Source: UBA2377 sp964525935
GTDB lineage: Bacteria; Verrucomicrobiota; Verrucomicrobiia; Opitutales; Opitutaceae
Length of the DNA stretch: 64,000 nucleotides
NCBI GenBank assembly: GCA_964525935.1
Contig: CAZGJZ010000001.1
Coordinates: 186,001 to 250,000, forward strand
Direction of reading: 5' to 3'
Shown here in pieces: positions 8,176 through 16,958 of the stretch (position 1 is its first letter; each line of letters starts with the position of its first letter). The position numbers and the translations under genes are program-made. The notes beneath the pieces were generated by a model. That model was not told the origin of the DNA. It ran no database searches and was given only the letters and a program-made list of their open reading frames with translations.

Positions 8176-9061
8176 AGACCCTTCCTCCCGCAAGCGGTCG
8201 GCGCTGGACTGGCCGCAACGGGCCGGTGTCACCGGTGAGGTTTTGGCTGAGCTGGCGGTGCTGTCGCGGCGCCGGACCCGCCGGCGGTGGACGGCGGTTT
8301 CGGCGGTGGCGGTGCTGGCGGTGGTGTTTGTCGCGGGCGTTTATCCCCCGGCGCCGTCTAAGCCCGTGGTGGTCAAAACGGTGACAGCGACGACCGTGGT
8401 TTCCGCGCCGGCACAGCAAATCCTGCCGGATGGCACACGGGTGGATTTGCGGGAGGACGCGACGTTCGAGGTGGATTTCAAGCCGGCGGTGCGACGCATC
8501 GTGCTGCGCCGGGGGATGGCTCATTTTCAAGTGATGAAGGATGCGGCGCGCCCCTTCGTGGTTGAAGCGCAAGGCGTGACGGTGCGTGCGGTCGGGACGG
8601 CGTTCAGCGTGCAACTCGCGCCGCAAGGCGTGGAAGTGCTGGTCACCGAAGGCCGGGTCGCATTGGCGGCCACCGAGGCGCTTCCGGATCTGGCGACACC
8701 GCATACGAATACCACGGCGGGGGCAGGGGATCGGGTCACCGTCGATGCCGCTAGTCTTGCGGCGGGTCAGCCCGTGTTTGCCGTGATGAGCGTGCCGTCC
8801 GCGGAGCTCGCCGAACGGCAGGGCTGGCTCATCCCGCGGTTGAAGTTTTCCGGCACCCGGCTGGATGAAGCGGTGGCGATGTTCAACCACCACAACCGCC
8901 GCCAGCTCGTGCTGGCGGACGACTCGCTCGCGGCCTTGCAGATCAGTGGCGTGCTGCGGGCCGACAATTTGCCGGCGTTGTTCGATTTGCTCCGCGCCAA
9001 CTTCGGCATCGAGGCGGAAACGCTCGACGGAGACCAGGTGCGGCTGCGGCGGGCGCCTTGA
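8162..9061 (+). CDS. FecR family anti-sigma/sigma regulator
   Basis: A 299-residue single-pass inner-membrane protein. After a short cytoplasmic part (about 40 residues, with the WPQRAG segment) there is one membrane segment (AVSAVAVLAVVFVAGVYP), then the FecR domain (LPDGTRVDLREDATFEV, GMAHFQV, VRAVGTAFSV, VTEGRVAL) and a C-terminal STN-like region (LIPRLKFSGTRLDEAVAMF). Family role: it transmits the ligand signal from the TonB receptor's STN domain to the ECF sigma factor encoded just upstream. ATG 8162 is preferred over the TTG three bases earlier. Confidence 0.92.
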   Translation: MHQPEDPSSRKRSALDWPQRAGVTGEVLAELAVLSRRRTRRRWTAVSAVAVLAVVFVAGVYPPAPSKPVVVKTVTATTVVSAPAQQILPDGTRVDLREDATFEVDFKPAVRRIVLRRGMAHFQVMKDAARPFVVEAQGVTVRAVGTAFSVQLAPQGVEVLVTEGRVALAATEALPDLATPHTNTTAGAGDRVTVDAASLAAGQPVFAVMSVPSAELAERQGWLIPRLKFSGTRLDEAVAMFNHHNRRQLVLADDSLAALQISGVLRADNLPALFDLLRANFGIEAETLDGDQVRLRRAP

Positions 9062-9194
9062 AACCGGCAGTCGGTGCGGCGGTGCGGCAAAAATTAACCA
9101 AGATTCTTTGCAGGGATTTTCACGGTTGTTTCGTCAGCGCATATGAGCGAGGCCTTGTCCCATGCAAGCGCCCTCACCCGCTGACCCATGCAAA

Positions 9195-11684
9195 ATGAAA
9201 CCATCCCCGCGACTGGCTGCGCAGAAATTGCGCGGCCTTCTCTGCTGGTGGCTGGCCGGGTTGGCGTTGCTCGTGTCCCCGCTGACCGCGGCACCGACGC
9301 AGCCCGCAGTGCGCTTGGTTTACAACCTGTCCGCCGATTCCGCGGAAAAATCGCTCATGCGGTTTTCCGTGCAGTCGGGGCAGGAGGTGCTGTTCGCGAC
9401 GCAAGTTGCCGCCGGGATTACCACCCGGCCGGTTCAGGGGGAGTTCACCGCCATGGAAGCGGTCAGCGCGATGCTGGCCGGCACCGGGCTCACTGCTGTG
9501 CAAGACGAGCACAGCGGCGTGTTCACGGTGCGGCGCCTTACCCCCGAACCAATGACAACTAACATCATCACCAAAATTCGCCGGGCGCTCACGGGCGTCC
9601 TGCTTGCTTTCACTGCCCACAGTTCGCTGCCGGCACAGGAAAAATCCCCGACCGACGCCGCGCCCGCGGCCGCGGCGAAAACCGACGCGGACGAAGTCGT
9701 TATGCTGTCCAACTTCACGGTGAGCAGCACCCAAGGCAAAGGCTACCTGGCCAACGACGCGGTGTCGGGCCTCAAGTCCAAGCAGCTCCTGATCGACATC
9801 CCGCAGTCCATTCAGATCGTCCCGCGCGACGTGATTGAGGATCTCGGCCAGTTTAACAGCACCATCGACACGATCAAATACGTGTCGAGTGGTGTGATCC
9901 CCTACGGCTACGGCGAGGTGGTTTTCCAGCGCGGCTTCCGCTCCGGCAATCCGCTGATCGACGGCCAACTCGATGCGGTGGTGGTGGCGGATTCCGCGTC
10001 CTACGACTCTTATGAGGTGTTGAAGGGACCGGCGGCCGTGCTCTACGGCCAGCGCGCCGATCTTGCCGGCATCATCATCAAGCACACGAAGAAACCCCTT
10101 CCGGTCGCGAAGGGCTCGGTGCGTGCCGCAGTGGGCGAGGGTGGTTTCTACCGCGGTGAAGTCGATCTGACCGGGCCTATCGGCAAGCTCGGCTCCGTGC
10201 CGGTCTCCTACCGGGTGATTGTCGCGAGCCAGAAATTCGACGGCTTCCAGCCGGTGGACTTTGACGACCGCACGGTGTTTGCCGCCGGGTTGAAGTTCGA
10301 CTTCAACGCCGACACGAGCCTGCTGGTGCAGGCGGACTATTTCGACACCGACAACAAGGGCATCACGAATAATTTCCAGAATGCCGCGCTGACCGGGGTG
10401 TATGAAGGCCAGGGCTACGAAAAGGGCTACAAGTCCAAGTGGAGCAATGTGAACTTCAACCGCTGGTGGACGAAGGCCTCACTCACGCACCGCTTCAGCG
10501 CCAACTGGGAGGCGGTCACCACGCTCACGGGCAACTTCTACAACCGCAAGGACCGCGAGGTCCGCAACGCGGCAAACCCCGATTACACCGCGGGCACGAT
10601 CAAGCAGTATTTCTTCGGCTTCGACTACGAGGAGAACCTGGGCGCCTTCCAGACCGACGTGAGCGGCCGCTATGAGCTGGCCGGCCTGAAGAACCAGTCG
10701 AGTTTCGGTTTCTCGATGGACCGCACGCGTTCGCTGTCCCGCCAGTGGCTGCCGGGCAACATCGTGCCGAACTTCGACACTTCGATCACCAATCCCGGCA
10801 CCTACGACATCGCGATGCCGGACTACAATTTCACCAACAGCGGAGCGCCAACCCGCAATCAGCGCCTCAATGCCTACGGCTATTACATGCACACCCTCGA
10901 AGTCATCGAGGATAAGCTCTCGCTGGTCGGTGGCATTTCCGGCGCGTATCTCAACACCTCCGACCGCAACCTGACGACGAACGTCGTCCAGGACATGGTG
11001 CAGAATGGCAAACCCCGCCGCCTCGGTGCGGTCTTCAAGCCCATGCCCGGCCTGGCGTTTTTCGTGAACAACTCCACCGCGTTCCGCGGGCAGGGTGCGC
11101 GCGATTTCGCGGGGAATCTTTTCCCGGCAGTCGAGGGCGAGGTTTCCGAAGGCGGTTTCAAGACGAGCCTTAACGACGGCCGCATTTCCACGACGGTCAG
11201 CTACTTCAAGCTGGAGGTTTCCAACCTCCCGGTGGCCGATCCGGCGCATCCCGGCTTCTCCATGCCGGCAGGCACGCAGCGCAACGAAGGCTTCGAAGTC
11301 GATATCGCCGTTCGCCCGCTGGAGAACTGGTCCGTCATGGGTTCGCTCTATTCGGGCGATATCCTCGGCGTCGACGGCAAGCGCATGGCCAGTTCGATCA
11401 ACAAGTCGGCCAGTTTGCTGACCAAGTATGACTTCGCCGGCGACGTCCTGAAAGGCCTGAGCCTGGGCGCCTCGATGTTTCACTCGGGCGACCGGGTGGG
11501 CGCACCGTGGAATGCCTACACCGTTTATGGTGTTTTCGTGGGCTACGGGCAGAAGTCGTGGCAGGTCATGGTCAACCTCGACAACCTGACGGACGAGACC
11601 TACTCGCCCAGCGGCTGGGGCTCGCAATACATGGACGTGGGCGCGCCGCGTAATGCGAAGGTGACATTTACCTATCGCTTCTGA
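9195..11684 (+). CDS. TonB-dependent siderophore-type receptor with N-terminal STN signalling domain
   Basis: An 829-residue outer-membrane receptor. ATG 9195 gives a good signal peptide (MKPSPRLAAQKLRG then a hydrophobic stretch to PLTAAP); an in-frame ATG at 9162 only adds a polar leader. Residues about 40-115 form an STN domain (SADSAEKSLMRFSVQSGQEV), as in FecA/FpvA transducers, matching the upstream FecI/FecR pair. The plug has DIPQSIQIVPRDVI and YEVLKGPAAVLYGQ; the barrel ends in aromatic FTYRF. Odd feature: from the internal Met at 9552 there is a second signal-peptide-like stretch (TKIRRALTGVLLAFTAHSS) before the LSNFTV region, as if an STN domain had been fused in front of a complete receptor gene. 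Ligand unknown. Confidence 0.93.
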   Translation: MKPSPRLAAQKLRGLLCWWLAGLALLVSPLTAAPTQPAVRLVYNLSADSAEKSLMRFSVQSGQEVLFATQVAAGITTRPVQGEFTAMEAVSAMLAGTGLTAVQDEHSGVFTVRRLTPEPMTTNIITKIRRALTGVLLAFTAHSSLPAQEKSPTDAAPAAAAKTDADEVVMLSNFTVSSTQGKGYLANDAVSGLKSKQLLIDIPQSIQIVPRDVIEDLGQFNSTIDTIKYVSSGVIPYGYGEVVFQRGFRSGNPLIDGQLDAVVVADSASYDSYEVLKGPAAVLYGQRADLAGIIIKHTKKPLPVAKGSVRAAVGEGGFYRGEVDLTGPIGKLGSVPVSYRVIVASQKFDGFQPVDFDDRTVFAAGLKFDFNADTSLLVQADYFDTDNKGITNNFQNAALTGVYEGQGYEKGYKSKWSNVNFNRWWTKASLTHRFSANWEAVTTLTGNFYNRKDREVRNAANPDYTAGTIKQYFFGFDYEENLGAFQTDVSGRYELAGLKNQSSFGFSMDRTRSLSRQWLPGNIVPNFDTSITNPGTYDIAMPDYNFTNSGAPTRNQRLNAYGYYMHTLEVIEDKLSLVGGISGAYLNTSDRNLTTNVVQDMVQNGKPRRLGAVFKPMPGLAFFVNNSTAFRGQGARDFAGNLFPAVEGEVSEGGFKTSLNDGRISTTVSYFKLEVSNLPVADPAHPGFSMPAGTQRNEGFEVDIAVRPLENWSVMGSLYSGDILGVDGKRMASSINKSASLLTKYDFAGDVLKGLSLGASMFHSGDRVGAPWNAYTVYGVFVGYGQKSWQVMVNLDNLTDETYSPSGWGSQYMDVGAPRNAKVTFTYRF

Positions 11685-11691
11685 AAATGGC

Positions 11692-11729
11692 CGGCGACTT
11701 GATTTTCTGAATGAAGGGTCGCCGTTTTT
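11692..11729 (+). terminator. Hairpin with T-tract after the TonB receptor
   Basis: CGGCGAC (11692-11698) pairs with GTCGCCG (11718-11724) across a 19-nt loop, followed by TTTTTA. It is a moderate terminator or attenuator between the receptor and the next gene. It overlaps the first possible ATG (11711) of the TPR gene, which favours the later start at 11744. Confidence 0.55.
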
Positions 11730-11743
11730 ATCCAGCGCAGCGG

Positions 11744-12481
11744 ATGGTGAATTCGCTGCGCTTCCTTTTGCTTCTCGGGCTCGGCCCGGTCGCCCATGCG
11801 GCCGGGACCGAGCTTTTGCCTGTAACGGCGGCAATGGAGCCGCGGTTGACGGCGGCGCTGGCGGGTTTGCAACGGCAGCCGCTGAGCGATGATGAACGGG
11901 CGCAGATTTTAAACGAACTGCGTGCGGTGGCGGCGGATCGACCGGCGGCCGAGAGCGGCATCACTGCACTCTACCTGATCGGGCGATTGCGCCAGCAGAG
12001 CGAAGGCGTGGAGGCGGGGGATCCGCCTGAATTTCGTGAACTGCTCCGCGACCATTCCTCGCACCCGTTGGCGCAGCTGGCCCGGGTGAAATTGCTGATG
12101 CGCCGACTGTATCCCGCCATCACCGATACGAGCACTCCGGCCGCTCGGCTGCAGGTGGCCGAGACCATGGGACAGGACATTGTGCTGCCGAGCCTGCGGG
12201 CGGATTTTCATCTCGCGATGGGCGACGCCTATATTTTCTACGGTGACCAGCGGGAGCCCGCGCTGCGGCATTTGGTCGAAGCGGAACGCCTCGGGATTAC
12301 GAGCAGTGCGACCCGCGGCACGGTATTGGTGCAGATGGGGGAGCTTGCCCGGCTCACCAACGACAGGACGCTCGCGGCGGAGAGCTACCGGCGCTTTCTC
12401 GCGGATTTTCCCCGTGATATCCGGCAACAGATCGTCCGTGACCGGCTCGCGGAAGTGACCGCCGGGGAGGCCGCCAAATGA
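11744..12481 (+). CDS. Secreted TPR-like protein of unknown function
   Basis: A 245-residue protein with an N-terminal signal peptide (MVNSLRFLLLLGLGPVAHAA) when started at 11744. The rest is α-helical with repeats resembling tetratricopeptides (the last about LARLTNDRTLAAESYRRFL). It overlaps the next gene, a solute-binding protein, by 4 bases (ATGA), so the two are probably made together and may interact in the periplasm. No catalytic motif is visible. An earlier ATG at 11711 is in frame but lies within a hairpin. Confidence 0.7.
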   Translation: MVNSLRFLLLLGLGPVAHAAGTELLPVTAAMEPRLTAALAGLQRQPLSDDERAQILNELRAVAADRPAAESGITALYLIGRLRQQSEGVEAGDPPEFRELLRDHSSHPLAQLARVKLLMRRLYPAITDTSTPAARLQVAETMGQDIVLPSLRADFHLAMGDAYIFYGDQREPALRHLVEAERLGITSSATRGTVLVQMGELARLTNDRTLAAESYRRFLADFPRDIRQQIVRDRLAEVTAGEAAK

Positions 12482-14109
12482 GCGCACGGGAACGCTGGAA
12501 GTGGCGGTTGTTCTGGGCCGGCCTGGTGGCGGTCTTTGCGCTGTGCGCGGTGCACGTGGCGCGGGTGAGCTTCACGCGCGATGCCGCAGTCGGCAGCAGC
12601 CGGCAGGTCGTGCGCATCGGGCACTACATGCTGCACAGCGGGGTGCGCGATGCGTTGCAGGAGGTCATTGAGGAATACGAGCGCCGCCATCCCGACGTGC
12701 AGCTCGTGCAAGTGCCGGTCCCGGAGCGGGCGTATCTCCAATTTTTGCGCACGCAACTCGTGTCCGGCACCGCGCCGGATATTCTTCAAATCGGAGCCCA
12801 TCTCACGGGCATGGAAGAAATGCGCGCGCGCTATTTTCAGCCAATCACGCCTTGGGTGGACGCCCCGAATCCTTACAATGCCGGCACCGGGCTCGCCGAC
12901 CGCCGCTGGCGCGACACGTTTCTGGACGGGCTCGATAACGAGGAAGCCTATAGCGCGGCGCTCCGGCAATTCTATGGCGTGCCGCTGGCGGTGGCGGGGG
13001 TGCGCATTTTCTACAACGGAGAGCTGTTGCGCAAAATCACGGGGAGCGACGCCATCCCGCAGACTTATCCCGAGCTGATTGCCCTGTGCCAGCAGGTGGA
13101 GGCTTACGCCCAGGCTCGCGACCAGGCGCTGGTGCCGTTTGCGGGGTCGCGGATGTCGGCACTTTTTCTGATGGTGCCATTGTTCAGCAGTGTGACCCAA
13201 CGGCTGTATTACGACATGGCGACCGACCACTCGCTGCGTGTGACCGACTGGGGTTACGGTCTCGCGTATCTGCAGGGGCGCTGGAGTTTTGATACGCCCT
13301 CGGTCCAACTGGCCTATAGCCTGGCCCGCGAGCTGGCGCGTTACCAGAAGCCCGGTTTCTACCAACTCTCGTCGAACGATGCCGCCATGCAGTTTTTGCA
13401 GGGCCAGTCGCTGATGATCACGGCGCACGTGCTCGATGCGAGCAACCTGAAGGGACAGGCGTCGTTTCCGATCATGGCGGCGCCAATCCCGGCGCTCACC
13501 CGGGACGATCCCATTTACGGCGCCGGCGTGCTGGGACCGGTCTCCGAGCTCAGTTCGAAGGCGACGTCGAATCTCGGGATCGTGCGTTCATCGCCACACA
13601 TCGACACGGCGGTGGATTTCCTGCGATTCCTCGGCAGCAAGCCCGGCATGGAAATATTTTCGCGGCGCAGCAACTGGCTGCCATCGGTCGCCGACGTTGA
13701 GATGACCGACTGGATGAAGCAGATGCGCCCGGTGCTTGCCGGTTACGCGGGCCGTTTTTTCGCGGAGTATGCGGGCAAGGGCGATGCGCGCTTTGTCATG
13801 GGCAACCAGTTGCACCTTCTTTTTGGCCATGGCGCCGGCGTCGAGGCCTTCCTTGAAGTGGCCCGGAAAAATTACGGCCCCGCGCTGCACCGCGATCTCG
13901 TGAAGGATAATCGCGAGGCCGGGCTCAATCTTCAGCGTCAGGAGCCGGGTCTCCTCACCGCATATGCCCAGACGCTGCCGGACAGCGCGGAGCGCGAGGC
14001 GTTCTGGCGCGATGTCAGCAGCCAGAACGGCTACGAGGCGCGCATGCTGCAAAACCGGTTGATTCTGGCCCGTTCGGCCGCGGTCCCATCCGTCACCACT
14101 TCCCCATGA
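12478..14109 (+). CDS. Extracellular solute-binding protein (carbohydrate ABC type), membrane-anchored
   Basis: A 543-residue family-1-like substrate-binding protein: YERRHPDVQLVQVPV, QLVSGTAPDILQIG, then YGVPLAVAGVRIFYN (typical 'P…G…YN' hinge) and a C-terminal helix-rich lobe with AVDFLRFLGSKPG. The N-terminus has a basic start and a hydrophobic stretch (LFWAGLVAVFALCAVHVA) without a lipobox, so it is probably anchored in the inner membrane. It has ATGA overlaps on both sides. No ABC permease or ATPase gene lies in the cluster, which is unusual; partners may be encoded elsewhere, or the protein may act as a sensor. Ligand probably an oligosaccharide, by family only. Confidence 0.82.
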   Translation: MSARERWKWRLFWAGLVAVFALCAVHVARVSFTRDAAVGSSRQVVRIGHYMLHSGVRDALQEVIEEYERRHPDVQLVQVPVPERAYLQFLRTQLVSGTAPDILQIGAHLTGMEEMRARYFQPITPWVDAPNPYNAGTGLADRRWRDTFLDGLDNEEAYSAALRQFYGVPLAVAGVRIFYNGELLRKITGSDAIPQTYPELIALCQQVEAYAQARDQALVPFAGSRMSALFLMVPLFSSVTQRLYYDMATDHSLRVTDWGYGLAYLQGRWSFDTPSVQLAYSLARELARYQKPGFYQLSSNDAAMQFLQGQSLMITAHVLDASNLKGQASFPIMAAPIPALTRDDPIYGAGVLGPVSELSSKATSNLGIVRSSPHIDTAVDFLRFLGSKPGMEIFSRRSNWLPSVADVEMTDWMKQMRPVLAGYAGRFFAEYAGKGDARFVMGNQLHLLFGHGAGVEAFLEVARKNYGPALHRDLVKDNREAGLNLQRQEPGLLTAYAQTLPDSAEREAFWRDVSSQNGYEARMLQNRLILARSAAVPSVTTSP

Positions 14110-15803
14110 CCCAATCAATTTCTACACCACGCCGCGTGGATGCGTCCCATCGCGTCCTTTTTACCTCGGACAGCTGCTCGCTCTTCTATGATGCGGACCT
14201 GCTCTGTCCCGAAGGTCCGCCCTACGGCCGCACGTTGATCGACCGGCACGTCGCCCGGCTCAAGGCCAGCGGCGTCGACACGTTTCTCGTCAACCCCAAT
14301 GCGCAGACGGTGTGGTATCCGAGCCGCACGCTCCCGACGATCATTGACGGCTACCGGCGGGGTGACCGGGAGTATTTCCGCGGCCACGCCGAGGGGCTTG
14401 GCATCAAGGGCGAAAAACTGGAGGAGTATTTCGACCACTGCGTTAAGTTTTATAACAACTACCTCGACCTCAGCGAAGCGGGGATCGACTGGGTGCGGGA
14501 CATGGCGCCCGCCTGCCGCCGTCACGGTGTCTCGCCCTGGCTCTCGGTGCGCATGAACGACCTGCATGGCGCCGACAATCCCGGCAACAGTTTCATCAAT
14601 TGGAAAGGATTCGCCGATCCGAAGCTGCGTTTGCGCGGCAACAAGCTGAACCCTGCCCGTGGCCAGAAAGTCTACTGGCAGGGACTGAATTACGAGCGGG
14701 CGGAGGTGCGCGACTACATGATGGCGATGATCCGGGAGGTCGTGAACGACTTCGACTATGAGGGACTGGAACTAGACTGGTTGCGTAATCCTCATGTCTG
14801 CGAGCCGGGTGCGACGGCCGAAACCGTGCGGATGATCACGGCGTGGATCGCGGAAATCCGGGCGCTCACGCAAGCGCGCGCCAAGGCGACGGGCCGGCCG
14901 TATCCGCTGGGTTTGCGACTGCCGCCGAGCCTGGCGTATTTGCGGGACATCGGCCTGGATGTCGCCGGCCTCGTGCGCGAAGGGTTGGTGGATTTTGTGG
15001 GCTTCAGCAATTTCTGGCAGACGTCATGGGACATGCCCTACGAACGTTTACGGAAGGAGCTGGGCGAGGAAGTGACGCTCTGGGGCATCATTGAAGATGC
15101 GCCGAACTGGGTGCCCGCCATCATGCCGGATCGGCCGCTGGACCCGGCGTTGCGCAATCCCGGCATGCGCTATCTCTCGGCCAGTGCGCCGCTCCTGCGC
15201 GCCAATGCGGCGGGCAAACTCGCGACCGGCGTGGATGGCATTTGCGTCTACAATTTTCACTGCACGAACCAGCTCCAGAACAACGGCCTCGTAGCGGACT
15301 ACACGGGGCTGCGGCAGATCGCCGATGCCGCCATGCTGCGCGGGAAGGAAAAGCACTACGCACTGGCCACGCCCGGGGTGAACGCACCGCACTGGGATGT
15401 GCCGTGCCAGTTGCCGGCGATCATCGAGACCGGGTATCGCCGGGAGTTTCAGCTCGCGATGGGGGCGGAGCCGGCAGACACGGACCTGCGGGGTTACGTG
15501 CAGTTGATCTACGATCGTCGCGAGGGCGTGCCGCCACTGGGGGTGAGCATCAACGGCGGACTGCCATTATTCACCGGCCAGCCAACGCGCAGCTACGTGC
15601 TGCCGGTGGGAAAATACTCGGCGTTGTTGGAGACGCACCAATCGCTGCGTTTCGAATTTGATCCGCGCCAGATCGTCCATGGCTGGAACACATTTACCGT
15701 GCACAACGATGAGTTGACCCCCGATACGCTGGCGCCGGATACGGTGAACGCGGTGCGGCTGTTGTCGCTGGAGGTTTTTCTGACTCGTCGCGCGGTGGCG
15801 TAA
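14106..15803 (+). CDS. Putative TIM-barrel glycoside-hydrolase-like protein
   Basis: A 565-residue protein without signal peptide, starting in an ATGA overlap with the solute-binding protein. The first 400 residues look like a (β/α)8 barrel of the GH-like type: GVDTFLVNPNAQTVW, GVSPWLSVRMND, then the β4-end motif DYEGLELDWLRNP (E/D candidates for catalysis) and LVDFVGFSNFWQT, DGICVYNFH. The C-terminal 120 residues look like a β-sandwich. I do not recognise a numbered GH family. With the solute-binding protein and TonB receptor it suggests glycan or glycoside processing, in the cytoplasm. Confidence 0.6.
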   Translation: MTQSISTPRRVDASHRVLFTSDSCSLFYDADLLCPEGPPYGRTLIDRHVARLKASGVDTFLVNPNAQTVWYPSRTLPTIIDGYRRGDREYFRGHAEGLGIKGEKLEEYFDHCVKFYNNYLDLSEAGIDWVRDMAPACRRHGVSPWLSVRMNDLHGADNPGNSFINWKGFADPKLRLRGNKLNPARGQKVYWQGLNYERAEVRDYMMAMIREVVNDFDYEGLELDWLRNPHVCEPGATAETVRMITAWIAEIRALTQARAKATGRPYPLGLRLPPSLAYLRDIGLDVAGLVREGLVDFVGFSNFWQTSWDMPYERLRKELGEEVTLWGIIEDAPNWVPAIMPDRPLDPALRNPGMRYLSASAPLLRANAAGKLATGVDGICVYNFHCTNQLQNNGLVADYTGLRQIADAAMLRGKEKHYALATPGVNAPHWDVPCQLPAIIETGYRREFQLAMGAEPADTDLRGYVQLIYDRREGVPPLGVSINGGLPLFTGQPTRSYVLPVGKYSALLETHQSLRFEFDPRQIVHGWNTFTVHNDELTPDTLAPDTVNAVRLLSLEVFLTRRAVA

Positions 15804-15807
15804 GGGG

Positions 15808-16896
15808 CTACGCGCTTCTTGGCCAGCGGTCACGGAGTTGGAGGAACGGCCGCTCCACGAGGAGGAATAACAGTCCGCCGACCGCCAGGGCCGCACTCGC
15901 ATAAATCACAAATGCCTGCGCTCCGCCTGGACTGACCAGCTGCGGAGCGTAAGTCCGAATCACGTGCCATGTCATCTTGTGGCTTAGGTATAAACTAAAC
16001 GTTACCGTTGCGATCAGTTGAGCGCCGGGCACATGGACTTTTCCTAGCACGCCGTGTTCGCTCACACAGCCCGCGACCACGATGGCTAAACCGGCGGAAA
16101 GCACGGGAAAGCCAAACACGCTTGCGGCGAAATCCGTTCGTTCCTTGGCCAGCCAGATCGCGGCGGCCGTCAACGCGCCTCCGGCCAGCAGCACTTGGCA
16201 GGGGTGATCCATCGTGCGCTGCCACCAAACGGGGCGAAACCATCGCATGGCGGCCAGTATCACGCCCGCCAGCAGGCCATCGAGGCGCATGTAGGTTGGA
16301 TAGTAAATCTGTTCGACAAACTGGGCCGGTGCCCAGCCCAGCGCGGGATCACGGCAATACAGCCAAACATACGCACGGGCGGCGATGCCGCCGGCCACGA
16401 TCAATGCGACAAGTGCCGCGGTCATTTTCCACGATGGCCGCCGCATCAACGCCCAGACGAGCAGTGGAAACACCAGGTAAAAGTGCTCCTCCACGCACAG
16501 CGACCAGGCGTGGGAAAACGTCTGGTTATGCCGATAATCGATCAGGAAGTTTTGCGTGAAGGTGAGGAATTTCCAGGCGGGTTCGATGCCGGCCGACTCG
16601 CGAAAGCCCGGGATGCAAAAATAAACCGCCAACACCACCCAATAGACCGGCAGGATGCGTAGCGCTCTCCGTTGGTAAAAGGTCGCGAGATTTGGGATCT
16701 GGCCTTGCGCATAGCTTTTGAGCAACTGGGACCCGATCAGATAGCCGCTCAGCACGAAAAACAGGTCGACGCCCATCCAGCCCAAGTGCCCGACAGCCGG
16801 CCAGGGCGAACCGAGCCCCTCCGTCCAGCCGTGGAAGAGCATCACCCACAAAATGGCCACCGCGCGCAGGAGATCGAGTCCGGGCTGGCGTTTCAT
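15808..16896 (-). CDS. Acyltransferase family 3 membrane protein (OafA/YrhL-like)
   Basis: A 362-residue polytopic membrane protein. The N-terminal GLDLLRAVAILWVMLFHG holds the family's R and H residues, followed by GVDLFFVLSGYLIG and FYQRRALRILPVYW, all hallmarks of AT3 O-acyltransferases that acetylate cell-surface glycans. About ten hydrophobic segments follow. It is convergent with the glycosidase-like gene (4-base gap) and lies downstream of the altronate-dehydratase-family gene on the same strand. Substrate unknown. Confidence 0.88.
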   Translation of the reverse strand: MKRQPGLDLLRAVAILWVMLFHGWTEGLGSPWPAVGHLGWMGVDLFFVLSGYLIGSQLLKSYAQGQIPNLATFYQRRALRILPVYWVVLAVYFCIPGFRESAGIEPAWKFLTFTQNFLIDYRHNQTFSHAWSLCVEEHFYLVFPLLVWALMRRPSWKMTAALVALIVAGGIAARAYVWLYCRDPALGWAPAQFVEQIYYPTYMRLDGLLAGVILAAMRWFRPVWWQRTMDHPCQVLLAGGALTAAAIWLAKERTDFAASVFGFPVLSAGLAIVVAGCVSEHGVLGKVHVPGAQLIATVTFSLYLSHKMTWHVIRTYAPQLVSPGGAQAFVIYASAALAVGGLLFLLVERPFLQLRDRWPRSA

Positions 16897-16958
16897 GCGG
16901 GTTCAGCCAGCGAGCGAAAATCCCTGCGTCGCGTCGAACAGAATGCGGAAAAACTTAC

